64,000 nucleotides of DNA from Streptomyces sp. NBC_00178 (GTDB taxonomy: Bacteria; Actinomycetota; Actinomycetes; Streptomycetales; Streptomycetaceae), in contig NZ_CP108143.1 of assembly GCF_036206005.1 (NCBI RefSeq), positions 6,973,501 through 7,037,500 on the forward strand, in the 5' to 3' direction. This document shows positions 49,512 through 57,009 of the stretch, in pieces; the stretch's first letter is position 1; each line of letters starts with the position of its first letter. The position numbers were made by a program, and so were the translations under genes. The notes under the pieces were generated by a model that was given only the letters and a program-made list of their open reading frames with translations, searched no databases and was not told where the DNA came from.

Positions 49512-50225
49512 TCAGTGCCCGGCGGTCTGGCCACCGTCGACGGGCAGGATGACGCCGGTGACGAACGGGGCGGTCTCCAGGTAGATCGCCGCTTCGCTGA
49601 TGTCACTGATCTCACCGATGCGGCCCACCGGGTGCAGCTCACCCAGCGCGTCGTGGGTCTCCTCGGCGTGCATCGGGGTCTTGATCGTACCCGCGGCGAT
49701 CGCGTTCGAGCGGATTCCCTGGGACGCGTATTCGATCGCCAGCGCCTTCGTGACGGCCTGCAGCCCGCCCTTGGACAGGGAGGCCAGGACGGCGGGCACG
49801 TTGGAGTTGGGGTGCTCGACGAGGCTGGTGGTGATCTGCACGACGTGACCGCCGCCCTGCTTGAGCATTTCCGCGATCGCGAGCTGGCTCACCCGGAAGA
49901 AGCCGGCGACGTTGACCGCGAGGACAGCCTCGTAGTCCTCTTCGGTGTACTCGGTGAACGGCTTGGAGATGAAGATCCCCGCGTTGTTCACGAGGGAGTC
50001 GATGCGGCCGAAGCGCTCCACGCCTGCCGCGATCACGCGCTCGGCGGTGGCGCGGTCGGAGATGTCGCCCTGGATGGTCAGGATGTCCGGGTCCTGCGAC
50101 TCGGCGATGTTGCGCGAGGTGGCTACGACGGCGTAGCCGAGCTTCCGGTAAGCGCTGACGATACCCGCGCCAATGCCCTGCGACGCACCGGTGACGACGA
50201 CTACCTTCTGGTCCTTGTTGCTCAT
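49512..50225 (-). CDS. Short-chain dehydrogenase/reductase
   Basis: A 237-residue classical SDR. NAD(P) motif VVVTGASQGIGAGIVSAYRK; VATSRN with Arg suggests NADP; SLVNNAGIFISKPF; catalytic Ser in QITTSLVEHPNSNVPA (a TTS variant); the usual YxxxK is not obvious, since the equivalent position reads VPAVLASLSKGGLQAVTKAL, in which Lys is kept and Tyr is replaced. Loss of Tyr would make the enzyme atypical, or it may be a binding protein. ATG 50225 has GGGAGG upstream. First gene before nitronate monooxygenase, under two operators. Confidence 0.87.
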   Translation of the reverse strand: MSNKDQKVVVVTGASQGIGAGIVSAYRKLGYAVVATSRNIAESQDPDILTIQGDISDRATAERVIAAGVERFGRIDSLVNNAGIFISKPFTEYTEEDYEAVLAVNVAGFFRVSQLAIAEMLKQGGGHVVQITTSLVEHPNSNVPAVLASLSKGGLQAVTKALAIEYASQGIRSNAIAAGTIKTPMHAEETHDALGELHPVGRIGEISDISEAAIYLETAPFVTGVILPVDGGQTAGH

Positions 50226-50259
50226 GACGACCTCCCGCGACTGTGATGGAACCGGTCGC

Positions 50260-50299
50260 TAGCCGACCGGTCTTCTAAATGTAGACGATCGGTCGTCTA
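50260..50299 (-). promoter_or_regulatory. Twin TetR-type operators, SDR promoter
   Basis: TAGCCGACCGGTCTTCTA (50260-50277) and TAGACGATCGGTCGTCTA (50282-50299) lie with centres 22 bases apart, two helical turns, so two dimers would sit on one face. They start 35 bases upstream of the SDR start codon. Confidence 0.75.
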
Positions 50300-50573
50300 A
50301 GGTCAATCACCTGCTCGGGGTGTGTCGCGGGGCGGTGTGGGGTTCGGCGGCCTGCTCGACCGGCCCGCTCGCCGGCCCGCATTGGCCGGAAGGTGTGTCC
50401 GGGTGTGCGGCGCCGTCCGCCCCTCCTGTCCGCCCTCATCGGCGCGGAGTCGCGCACGGGGGTGACGGTGGACTCGGACTCCGTTTTTAGCGCCGGGGTA
50501 CGGGTGTCGTGGTCCGCGCGCAAGGACATGGGCGTGTCGCCGCATAACGGTTGGGTGAACGAACGGAGGTTAC

Positions 50574-50591
50574 TAGTCGAATGGTCGTATA
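50574..50591 (+). promoter_or_regulatory. Operator TAGTCGAATGGTCGTATA overlapping the TetR -10
   Basis: Fourteen of 18 bases match TAGACGACCGGTCGTCTA. It overlaps TATACT (50588-50593), the -10 of the TetR gene whose ATG is seven bases on. The rest of 50300-50573 has no gene. Confidence 0.6.
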
Positions 50592-50599
50592 CTAACTGC

Positions 50600-51217
50600 A
50601 TGGGCCGTACGAGCGATGCCAGAAGCAAGATCCTCACCGCTGCGCAGTCTCTCATCGAACTGCGCGGATACTCGGCGCTGGGCGTGGCGGAGATCTGCAA
50701 GACCGCCGGTGTGCCCAAGGGTAGTTTCTATTACTTCTTCGAGTCCAAGGAAGTCCTGGCGCTCGCCGTGATCGACGAGCACTGGGCCGCGCAGCAGCGG
50801 GACTGGGACCGCATCCTGCTCAGTGACCAGGAGCCCCTCCAGAAGCTCCGGCAGCTGTTCGAGGAGACCAAGGCCGCTCAGCACGCCGGTCAGGCCACCT
50901 GCGGATCGGTTTCCGGGTGCATGTTCGGCAACCTCACGCTCGAGATGAGCACGCAGACCGAAGCGATCCGCCTGCGGCTGCAGCAGATCTTCGAGGCTCA
51001 GGTCGACATGGTCGAGGCCACCATCCTGGAAGCGCTGGGGCGCGAGGATGTGGTGGTGGCGGATGCCCGTGAGGCCGCTCGTTCCGTCGTGGCGCAGTTG
51101 GAGGGCCAGGTGCTCCTCGCGAAGCTGTACAACAACACCTCCCAGCTCGACGCGCTCTGGCTGAACTGCCAGGCGCTGCTGGGGGCGCGGTCCGAGCAGG
51201 AGATCCCGGCGGCGTGA
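50600..51217 (+). CDS. TetR family regulator with two candidate sensor cysteines
   Basis: A 205-residue TetR regulator. HTH: GYSALGVAEICKTAGVPKGS, FYYFFESKEVLALAV (residues 23-58). The ligand domain has CGSVSGCMFGN with Cys101 and Cys107, the second in the GC-x-x-GN block shared with the TetR at 38054 and near the NemR sensor Cys. ATG 50600 lies seven bases after a TATACT, so translation is probably leaderless. The upstream open frame crosses the promoter and is not used. It is divergent from the SDR/nitronate monooxygenase genes and has the matching operator in its own promoter. Confidence 0.9.
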   Translation: MGRTSDARSKILTAAQSLIELRGYSALGVAEICKTAGVPKGSFYYFFESKEVLALAVIDEHWAAQQRDWDRILLSDQEPLQKLRQLFEETKAAQHAGQATCGSVSGCMFGNLTLEMSTQTEAIRLRLQQIFEAQVDMVEATILEALGREDVVVADAREAARSVVAQLEGQVLLAKLYNNTSQLDALWLNCQALLGARSEQEIPAA

Positions 51218-51344
51218 CTCACCGGTGACGGCGTGACTCACCGGTGACCGCTGTGACTCGGGCCTTCAGAGGGACTCGGGCCTTCAGAGGGACTCGGGCC
51301 TTCAGAGGGACTCGGGCCTTCAGAGGGACTCGGGCCTTCGGAGG
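51214..51344. repeat. Tandem repeats after the TetR stop
   Basis: GTGACTCACCGGTGAC occurs twice (51214-51229, 51233-51248), the first copy containing the TetR stop. It is followed by five tandem 18-base units GACTCGGGCCTTCAGAGG (51255-51344, the last with one change). The period is a multiple of three, so minus-strand frames read hexapeptide repeats, but no ribosome site supports their translation. Confidence 0.8.
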
Positions 51345-51520
51345 AACCCGGGCCGACGCCGCCGACGCCTCCCCGTGAGCGGACGGCCGGCGACTCGGCA
51401 CCCACGCCGGGTGCTGTCCATTCGCCGCGGTCGCTGCCTTCATGCATGGGTGCTGACCGGCCGGGTGCCTCGGCGGGTGAGGGCCCGGCAGCTCGAGCGG
51501 TCTCGCTGTCATGTAGAGGG

Positions 51521-51736
51521 TCAGACCCAGGGCGTGCCGATGCCGTCGACCGGTCGCGCCGGCGAAGTGCGTGCGACCCGGCGGTGCCGTCCGTGGCCGG
51601 CGACCGTCGCGTCGCCTGAGCATCGCTGATCGTCCTCGGCCTCCGGGCCCCGGTGCCGGCCGGTTCCGTAGACGGTGAAGGTCGTGCCAGGCCGGACGAG
51701 CTCGGTCTGTACGTCGACGACGGTGGAGTGAGCCAT
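51521..51736 (-). CDS. Small hypothetical protein, probably degraded
   Basis: A 71-residue frame from ATG 51736, with a very good ribosome site (GGAGGGG, seven bases upstream). The first 30 residues (MAHSTVVDVQTELVRPGTTF then TVYGTGRHRG) read like a real beta-rich small protein; the rest is Arg/Pro-rich and looks frame-shifted. I do not recognise the family. It may be a decayed gene whose start is still intact. No other gene lies in 51345-51520. Confidence 0.4.
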   Translation of the reverse strand: MAHSTVVDVQTELVRPGTTFTVYGTGRHRGPEAEDDQRCSGDATVAGHGRHRRVARTSPARPVDGIGTPWV

Positions 51737-51978
51737 GGGATTTTCCCCTCCGGATGGGTCGGTTCTCGTCTGCTGGCGAGAGGTCGAATGGTGGTTCGGA
51801 GTCGTCGGGCCGCAAGGCCGCGCCCACAAGGGGCGCGCACGGCGGGTGACCGGGGCAGCCGTAGGATGCCGGTCGTGCGGAGCCGACTCCTCGTAGCGGT
51901 GGGTGGTGTCGGGGCATGATCGACGTCGTCGCTCGAGCGATGATCATTCGACACTCGAACCACTGGGCCGTTACATAC

Positions 51979-52000
51979 TAGTTGCTACGCGAAGCAACTA
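51979..52000. promoter_or_regulatory. Operator TAGTTGC-N8-GCAACTA
   Basis: A perfect 7-base inverted repeat with the 8-base spacing of the TTTGC-N8-GCAAA family but a different spacer (TACGCGAA, no TTGAC). CATACT just before it is a plausible plus-strand -10. It may control the SnoaL-like gene 308 bases on. Nothing else was recognised in 51737-52307. Confidence 0.5.
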
Positions 52001-52307
52001 TAGGGATGTTTCTGCGTGCGAGCAAGCGGCGCCCCTCGCGGGGTTTCTCCGGCGCCGGCACCGTCGACGGGTGTGCTGCCCGCGCCCCGGTGCTGCTTGC
52101 ATTCCGGAGCCGTGGTGGCGACTGTGGGTGTGTGGCGACGCGCCGCTCTTTGAGTGCTCCGCGCCGCACGTGCATACGTGTCTCCGGGCAGTGAGCCCGT
52201 TGGCCCTCCGCATGCCCAGAGGGTTTAGGTCCTATTGATTAGGTACTCTGTAACCTCAATTACTCGGCATCCGCCCCACGTGGATGCAGTGACGAGAGGT
52301 AAGACTC

Positions 52308-52874
52308 ATGGGAACCGACGCCGTCGAACTGGCCCGAGGGCTGTTCCGCATCCTCGAAACCGGTGACGCGGCTCTCGCCGCTCAGGTGGTGGCCGACGAC
52401 TTCCACAACCGTGAGGCTGCCGTCGCACCTGCGGCCTGCTCGATCCCCGGGCCTGCCGGTGTGCTCGCCTCGGGTGCGTGGATGCGCTCGGCGTTCAGCG
52501 ACCTGCGCTTCCCGATCCTGGAGGCGGTGGAGGGTGACGGGCAGGTCTGGGTCCGGCTGCGTATGCAGGGCCGCCACACCGGGGCCTTCGTGCGGTTCGA
52601 CGAGGGTTCGCTGGACCAGGCCATCCCCCCGACGGGGCACGAGATCGACTTCGAGCAGATCCACGTGCTCGATCTGCGTGACGGCAAGGTGGTCCGGCAC
52701 GAGGCCGTGCGCGACGACATCACGATGCTGGGGCAGCTCGGCGTCTTCCCGCCCGCTCCGGCGACGGCGATGCGGATGGTCGGCTGGAAGGTGAGCGGAC
52801 GCGCGTCCCGGGCGGCGGCGCAGGTCACGGCCCAGGCGGCCGAGGCGGCCGCCCTCGTGAACCGCCCCGTCTGA
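52308..52874 (+). CDS. SnoaL-like polyketide-cyclase/ester-cyclase-fold protein
   Basis: A 188-residue NTF2-fold protein. AVELARGLFRILETGDAALA and AQVVADDFHNREAAVAPAAC open the fold; WMRSAFSDLRFPILEAVEGD, GRHTGAFVRFDEG and FEQIHVLDLRDGKVVRHEAV are typical for SnoaL-like proteins, including an Asp/His pair near the pocket. It has a helical C-terminal extension (SGRASRAAAQVTAQAAEAAA). A stand-alone gene, so cyclase activity on a polyketide is unlikely. ATG 52308 has GAGAGGTAAG upstream. Confidence 0.85.
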   Translation: MGTDAVELARGLFRILETGDAALAAQVVADDFHNREAAVAPAACSIPGPAGVLASGAWMRSAFSDLRFPILEAVEGDGQVWVRLRMQGRHTGAFVRFDEGSLDQAIPPTGHEIDFEQIHVLDLRDGKVVRHEAVRDDITMLGQLGVFPPAPATAMRMVGWKVSGRASRAAAQVTAQAAEAAALVNRPV

Positions 52875-52880
52875 ACCTGA

Positions 52881-52933
52881 GGCGGATGGGCGCTGGTGGA
52901 GGGCTGACAGCCCTCCACCAGCGCCCATCCGCC
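52881..52933 (+). terminator. 25-bp perfect terminator with U-tract
   Basis: Arms 52881-52905 and 52909-52933 pair perfectly around a 3-base GAC loop, followed by TTTT. It begins seven bases after the SnoaL-like stop and is among the few here with a U-run. Confidence 0.85.
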
Positions 52934-53365
52934 TTTTCTGCGCCCGCGCGCCCGGGACTCGCTGCCTCCACCCTCCGGGTTCGTGGCACGTCTGCCGTGC
53001 GCGGAGTGGGCCAACGGTCCGCCGAGCAGGTGTCGGGTCTTCGCGTCCCCGGTCCGCAGGTCCAGAGGTCCGGGGCGTCCGCCCCCTGTGCCCGTCCGCA
53101 GCACCTGTCCCCACGGTTGCGCCTGCCCCCGCAGTGCCCGTCGGTGATGTCGTGTGCGCCTTGTGGCACCTGCCCCGTCGTGTACGTCGCGCGCCGCCTC
53201 GCCGGCCGGGCGTCGGTGTGTGCTCCGGCCGCGGTCGCGCCCATCTCGTCGCCCTCGACGTCGTCGACCGGGTCGAAGATGGGTGTACTCCCTATGGCCT
53301 GCGCGGCCGGGGCTCGCGCGCCCGGCATTTCGGTTCGCCTCGACGTGAGGCACCAGTCAGTTCCC
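52934..53365. other. Intergenic region before the FMN reductase gene
   Basis: Open frames occur on both strands but none is family-like. It leads to the FMN reductase promoter. Confidence 0.4.
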
Positions 53366-53415
53366 TAATGCTTGACGAAGCAATTGTTCGTGTTATGTTG
53401 CTTGTCGAGGCAAGG
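53366..53415 (+). promoter_or_regulatory. Two TTGC-N8-GCAA operators, FMN reductase promoter
   Basis: TAATGC-N8-GCAATT (53366-53385, spacer TTGACGAA) and TGTTGC-N8-GCAAGG (53396-53415, spacer TTGTCGAG), 30 bases apart. TTGACG (53372-53377) with TATGTT (53394-53399) is a good -35/-10 pair, so the transcript would begin in the second site. Confidence 0.65.
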
Positions 53416-53455
53416 TTCTGCTTGCTTCGGGAGTGTCTCCACGAAGGGTTTTCGC

Positions 53456-54016
53456 ATGGTCAAGATCGGTATCATCCTTGGTAGCACCCGCCCGGGCCGT
53501 AATGGTGAGGCGGTGGCGCGTTGGGTGTACGACGTCGCTTCGCAGCGCACGGACGTCGAGTTCGAGCTGGTTGATCTGCTGGACTACAACCTGCCGCACC
53601 TCGACGAGATGATGCCGCCGTCGATGGGTCAGTACGCGCAGCCGCACACGCAGGCGTGGGCGAGCAAGATCGCTTCGTTCGACGGTTTCGTCATGGTGAC
53701 GCCGGAGTACAACCACTCGACGTCGGGTGCGCTGAAGAACGCGATCGACTTCCTGTACGGGGAGTGGAACAACAAGGCTGTCGGGTTCGTGGGTTACGGC
53801 TCGGTGGGTGGTACGCGTGCGGTGGAGCACCTGCGTCTGATCGCGGGGGAGCTGCAGATGGCGGACGTGCGTGCGCAGGTGGCGCTGTCGCTGTTCACGG
53901 ACTTCGAGAACTTCAGCACGTTCAAGCCCGGTCAGCACCAGGTCGACTCGCTGAACGCGACGCTGGACCAGGTCCAGGCCTGGAGCGCGGCCCTCGCCCC
54001 GCTCCGCGCCGCCTGA
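53456..54016 (+). CDS. NADPH-dependent FMN reductase
   Basis: A 186-residue flavodoxin-fold reductase. The FMN phosphate loop is GIILGSTRPGRNGEAVARWV; FVMVTPEYNHSTSGALKNAI is the diagnostic isoalloxazine loop, and VGFVGYGSVGGTRAVEHLRL follows. It reduces FMN, quinones or azo dyes with NADPH. ATG 53456 follows GAAGGG. The codon choice is somewhat different from its neighbours in using more GT-ending codons (GGT, GTG, CGT). It may supply reduced flavin to monooxygenases of the same regulon. Confidence 0.92.
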   Translation: MVKIGIILGSTRPGRNGEAVARWVYDVASQRTDVEFELVDLLDYNLPHLDEMMPPSMGQYAQPHTQAWASKIASFDGFVMVTPEYNHSTSGALKNAIDFLYGEWNNKAVGFVGYGSVGGTRAVEHLRLIAGELQMADVRAQVALSLFTDFENFSTFKPGQHQVDSLNATLDQVQAWSAALAPLRAA

Positions 54017-54049
54017 CGCCCCACACGTCGGCCCGACGTTCTGCCTCGT

Positions 54050-54080
54050 CTGTGGGGGCCGCCTCAGGCGGCCCCCACAG
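54050..54080 (+). terminator. Terminator after FMN reductase
   Basis: A perfect 14-bp stem (54050-54063 with 54067-54080) with a TCA loop. Confidence 0.75.
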
Positions 54081-54753
54081 GTGAACCGCCCCGTCGCGGG
54101 CGGACCCGGCGCGACGGACGGCCCTCGGCGTCAATGGCGCCGCCGAGCGGCCGTCGGTCCGCCCGGGCCACGCCTCGGCCTCGTACGCATTCGAGGCGGG
54201 CCCACCCCTCTTACTCGGCGACTTCTGTACGTCACGCAGCCTGGGCGCACTCGATCCGCGTGCCCACGCCGCGCAGACCGCGCGCACGGCACGAAGCGCG
54301 TCGGGCCACCGGCGCCGACTGTGGCACGGCGGTCCGGTACGGGCGGCCGCGTTTCCGAGAACCCCTGATCCGGTCGGCCGGCGGCCCTGGTCGAGCGTCG
54401 TGCTCCCATGGGCCCGCACGGCTTATGACCTGTGGGGTCCGTGCGCCCGCGCGGCGAGTGACCCGCGGAACTCCCGGCCTCCCCAGGCACGGGTCACCGG
54501 TGGCGGGGTACACGAGGCTGATGGTCCACCAGAAGGTTCCGGGCCGTCGGCTCCCGGCGCGAAGCGGCCCGGCCGGCCCGTCCCGGCCCGGTGCCGGCGT
54601 CCGCCCATTGAACCGCCGAGCCGCGCCACGCGTACCGACATCTGCCGGACCAGGACGTGCGTCCGAGGTTTCAGCACGTCAGGATGGTCGGGTGGCCCTT
54701 CTCGGCGGGAACCCATCAGCACCAAGGACAGCAGGACACTAGGAGCCAATCGC
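54081..54753. other. Intergenic region before 6-phosphogluconate dehydrogenase
   Basis: About 670 bases with long open frames on both strands but no recognisable protein, and no repeat or clear promoter found. Confidence 0.4.
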
Positions 54754-56193
54754 ATGAGTACTTCAGCTCAGATCGGTGTGACCGGCCTCGCAGTCATGGG
54801 GCGCAACCTCGCCCGGAACTTCGCCCGCAACGGCTACACGGTCGCGCTGCACAACCGGACCGTGGCCCGGACGAAGGCCCTCGCGGAGGAGTTCGGCCAC
54901 GAGGGCGACTTCATCGTGGCCACGTCCGCGGAGGAGTTCGTCGCGGCGCTGGAGCGGCCGCGCCGCCTGGTGATCATGGTCAAGGCGGGAGACCCCACCG
55001 ACGCGGTCATCCAGGAATTCGCCCCGCTCCTCGAACCCGGCGACATGATCATCGACGGTGGCAACGCGCACTTCGCCGACACCCGCCGGCGTGAGCACGC
55101 ACTGCGTGAACAGGGCATCCACTTCGTCGGGACCGGCGTCTCGGGTGGTGAGGAGGGCGCCCTCAACGGGCCGAGCATCATGCCCGGTGGTTCGAAGGAG
55201 TCGTACGAGTCCCTGGGCCCCATGCTGGAGAAGATCTCCGCGAAGGCCAAGGACGGCTCTCCCTGCGTGACGCACGTGGGACCGGACGGCGCCGGGCACT
55301 TCGTGAAGATGGTGCACAACGGCATCGAGTACGCCGACATGCAGCTGATCGGTGAGGCGTACGAACTGCTGCGCGACGTCGCGGGATATTCGCCCGCGCA
55401 GATCGCGGACATCTTCCGCACCTGGAACACCGGCCGCCTCGACTCCTATCTCATCGAGATCACCGCCGAGGTCCTGTCGCACGTCGACGAGGCGACGGGC
55501 AAGCCGTTCGTGGACGTGGTCCAGGACCGTGCCGAGCAGAAGGGCACCGGCCGCTGGACCGTGCAGATCGCGCTCGACCTCGGCGTCCCGGTGTCGGGCA
55601 TCGCGGAGGCCGTCTTCGCGCGCTCGCTGTCGGGGCACGCCGACCTGCGCGAGGCTTCGCGGGGGCTCGCCGGACCGAAGGCACGACAGCTCGGCGAGTC
55701 GGAGGCCGCTGCATTCGCCGACCGTGTCGAGCAGGCGCTGTACGCGTCGAAGATCGTGTCGTACACGCAGGGATTCCACGAGATCGCCGCGGGCAGCGAC
55801 GAGTACGGCTGGGACGTCGACCTCGGCTCCGTCGCGTCGATCTGGCGCGGCGGATGCATCATCCGCGCGGCCTTCCTCGACCGGATCCGCGCCGCCTACG
55901 ACGGCCGTCCCGATCTGCCGAGCCTGCTCTCCGACGACACGTTCGGCCAGGAGATCGCCGACGCCCAGGACGACTGGCGTGAGGTGCTGGTCGCGGCGAC
56001 CCGTCAGGGCGTCCCCGCGCCCGGCTTCGCGGCGGCCCTCGCCTACTACGACGCCCTGCGCGCGGAGCGGCTCCCCGCCGCACTCACGCAGGCGCAGCGG
56101 GACTTCTTCGGCGCGCACACCTACCGGCGCACGGACCGCGACGGTTCGTTCCACACATTGTGGGGCGGCGACCGGTCCGAGGTATCGGCGTAG
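54754..56193 (+). CDS. gnd: 6-phosphogluconate dehydrogenase, decarboxylating
   Basis: A 479-residue enzyme oxidising 6-phosphogluconate to ribulose-5-phosphate with NADP, a main source of cytosolic NADPH. The Rossmann motif is GVTGLAVMGRNLARNFARNG with NRT after strand 2, typical of NADP-specific forms. DMIIDGGNAHFADTRRREHA, FVGTGVSGGEEGALNGPSIM and the catalytic Lys in GHFVKMVHNGIEYADMQLI are all intact, as is the C-terminal HTYRRTDRDGSFHTLWGG. Length is that of the 470-480 residue class. ATG 54754 follows AGGAG. An accessory copy among NADPH-using reductases would help meet their demand; that is inference. Confidence 0.95.
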   Translation: MSTSAQIGVTGLAVMGRNLARNFARNGYTVALHNRTVARTKALAEEFGHEGDFIVATSAEEFVAALERPRRLVIMVKAGDPTDAVIQEFAPLLEPGDMIIDGGNAHFADTRRREHALREQGIHFVGTGVSGGEEGALNGPSIMPGGSKESYESLGPMLEKISAKAKDGSPCVTHVGPDGAGHFVKMVHNGIEYADMQLIGEAYELLRDVAGYSPAQIADIFRTWNTGRLDSYLIEITAEVLSHVDEATGKPFVDVVQDRAEQKGTGRWTVQIALDLGVPVSGIAEAVFARSLSGHADLREASRGLAGPKARQLGESEAAAFADRVEQALYASKIVSYTQGFHEIAAGSDEYGWDVDLGSVASIWRGGCIIRAAFLDRIRAAYDGRPDLPSLLSDDTFGQEIADAQDDWREVLVAATRQGVPAPGFAAALAYYDALRAERLPAALTQAQRDFFGAHTYRRTDRDGSFHTLWGGDRSEVSA

Positions 56194-56374
56194 GCGGGCG
56201 CCCCTGGTGCCATTGCCCCAAGGTCCACCCGGCTGTGCCCATCGGTGCGGCCGGGTGGTGCCGTCCCGGTCCGTCCGACGCGGGCGGGTGGTGGCGCTCC
56301 GGCCCGTTCGACGCGGCTCGCCGGACGAGGCGACGGGATCGGCCCGTCGCCATGCCGGTCTCCCGGTGGTTCGG

Positions 56375-56980
56375 CTACGGGGCTGAAGGCCGCGCTGCCG
56401 CGGGGGAGAGCGGAGCCGCGTCCAGCAGAACGCTCGCCGCGGCGCGCGCGGTGGTGGCGGCCGCGGGGTCGTGGTCCATCCGCGCGGACTGCGAGGCTCC
56501 GTCGTACAGGAAGTGCAGCATGCGGGCCACCTCCTCGGGCGCCGCATAGCCGGCCTCCGTGGCCAGTGCCGTGAGCAGGTCGCTCAGCCACGTCCTGTTG
56601 CTCTCGGCGGCCCGCCTGATCGAGCTGTTCTCCGGTGCCTCGGCAGTGGCCCGGGCGAACGCGCAGCCGTTGTACCCGGCCTCGGTGAACGCCTCGCCCT
56701 GGGCGTCGAATACTCCCAGCAACTGCTCGCGCGGGGTCCGGAAGCGGGTCAGCGTGCGGGTGATCCGGTCCCGGAGGCGCACGCTCCGGTGGTCCAGATA
56801 GGCGCAGACAAGACCTTCCTTGTTGCCGAAGGTGTTGTAGAGGGACGCCTTGGCGACGCCTGCGTGCTCGATCACCCGGTCGATGCCGACGGTCTGAACT
56901 CCCTCACGGTAGAAGAGCTCGTCGGCGGCTCCGAGCAGACGCTCGCGCGCCGACAGCTTCGTACCGGTTCTGGGCGCCAT
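56375..56980 (-). CDS. TetR family regulator of the MFS gene
   Basis: A 201-residue TetR regulator. HTH: GVQTVGIDRVIEHAGVAKAS, LYNTFGNKEGLVCAYLDHRS (about 26-62). The C-terminal domain has Cys in YNGCAFARATAEAPENS. The start ATG 56980 has GAGGGA about nine bases upstream; two earlier in-frame starts are too close to it. It follows the MFS gene stop by 28 bases but carries its own operator, AGACAG-TT-CTGTCT (56996-57009), so it can be transcribed separately. Confidence 0.88.
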   Translation of the reverse strand: MAPRTGTKLSARERLLGAADELFYREGVQTVGIDRVIEHAGVAKASLYNTFGNKEGLVCAYLDHRSVRLRDRITRTLTRFRTPREQLLGVFDAQGEAFTEAGYNGCAFARATAEAPENSSIRRAAESNRTWLSDLLTALATEAGYAAPEEVARMLHFLYDGASQSARMDHDPAAATTARAAASVLLDAAPLSPAAARPSAP

Positions 56981-56995
56981 GACCATCACTCCCTC

Positions 56996-57009
56996 AGACA
57001 GTTCTGTCT
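56996..57009. promoter_or_regulatory. Operator AGACAG-TT-CTGTCT, TetR promoter
   Basis: A perfect 6-base inverted repeat overlapping the MFS stop codon and 16 bases from the TetR start. It is the same site as at 58408-58427 upstream of the MFS gene. Confidence 0.7.

Noticed and set aside
51255..51344. Tandem 18-base repeats considered as a CRISPR array
   Set aside because: The units are contiguous with no unique spacers and there are no cas genes.
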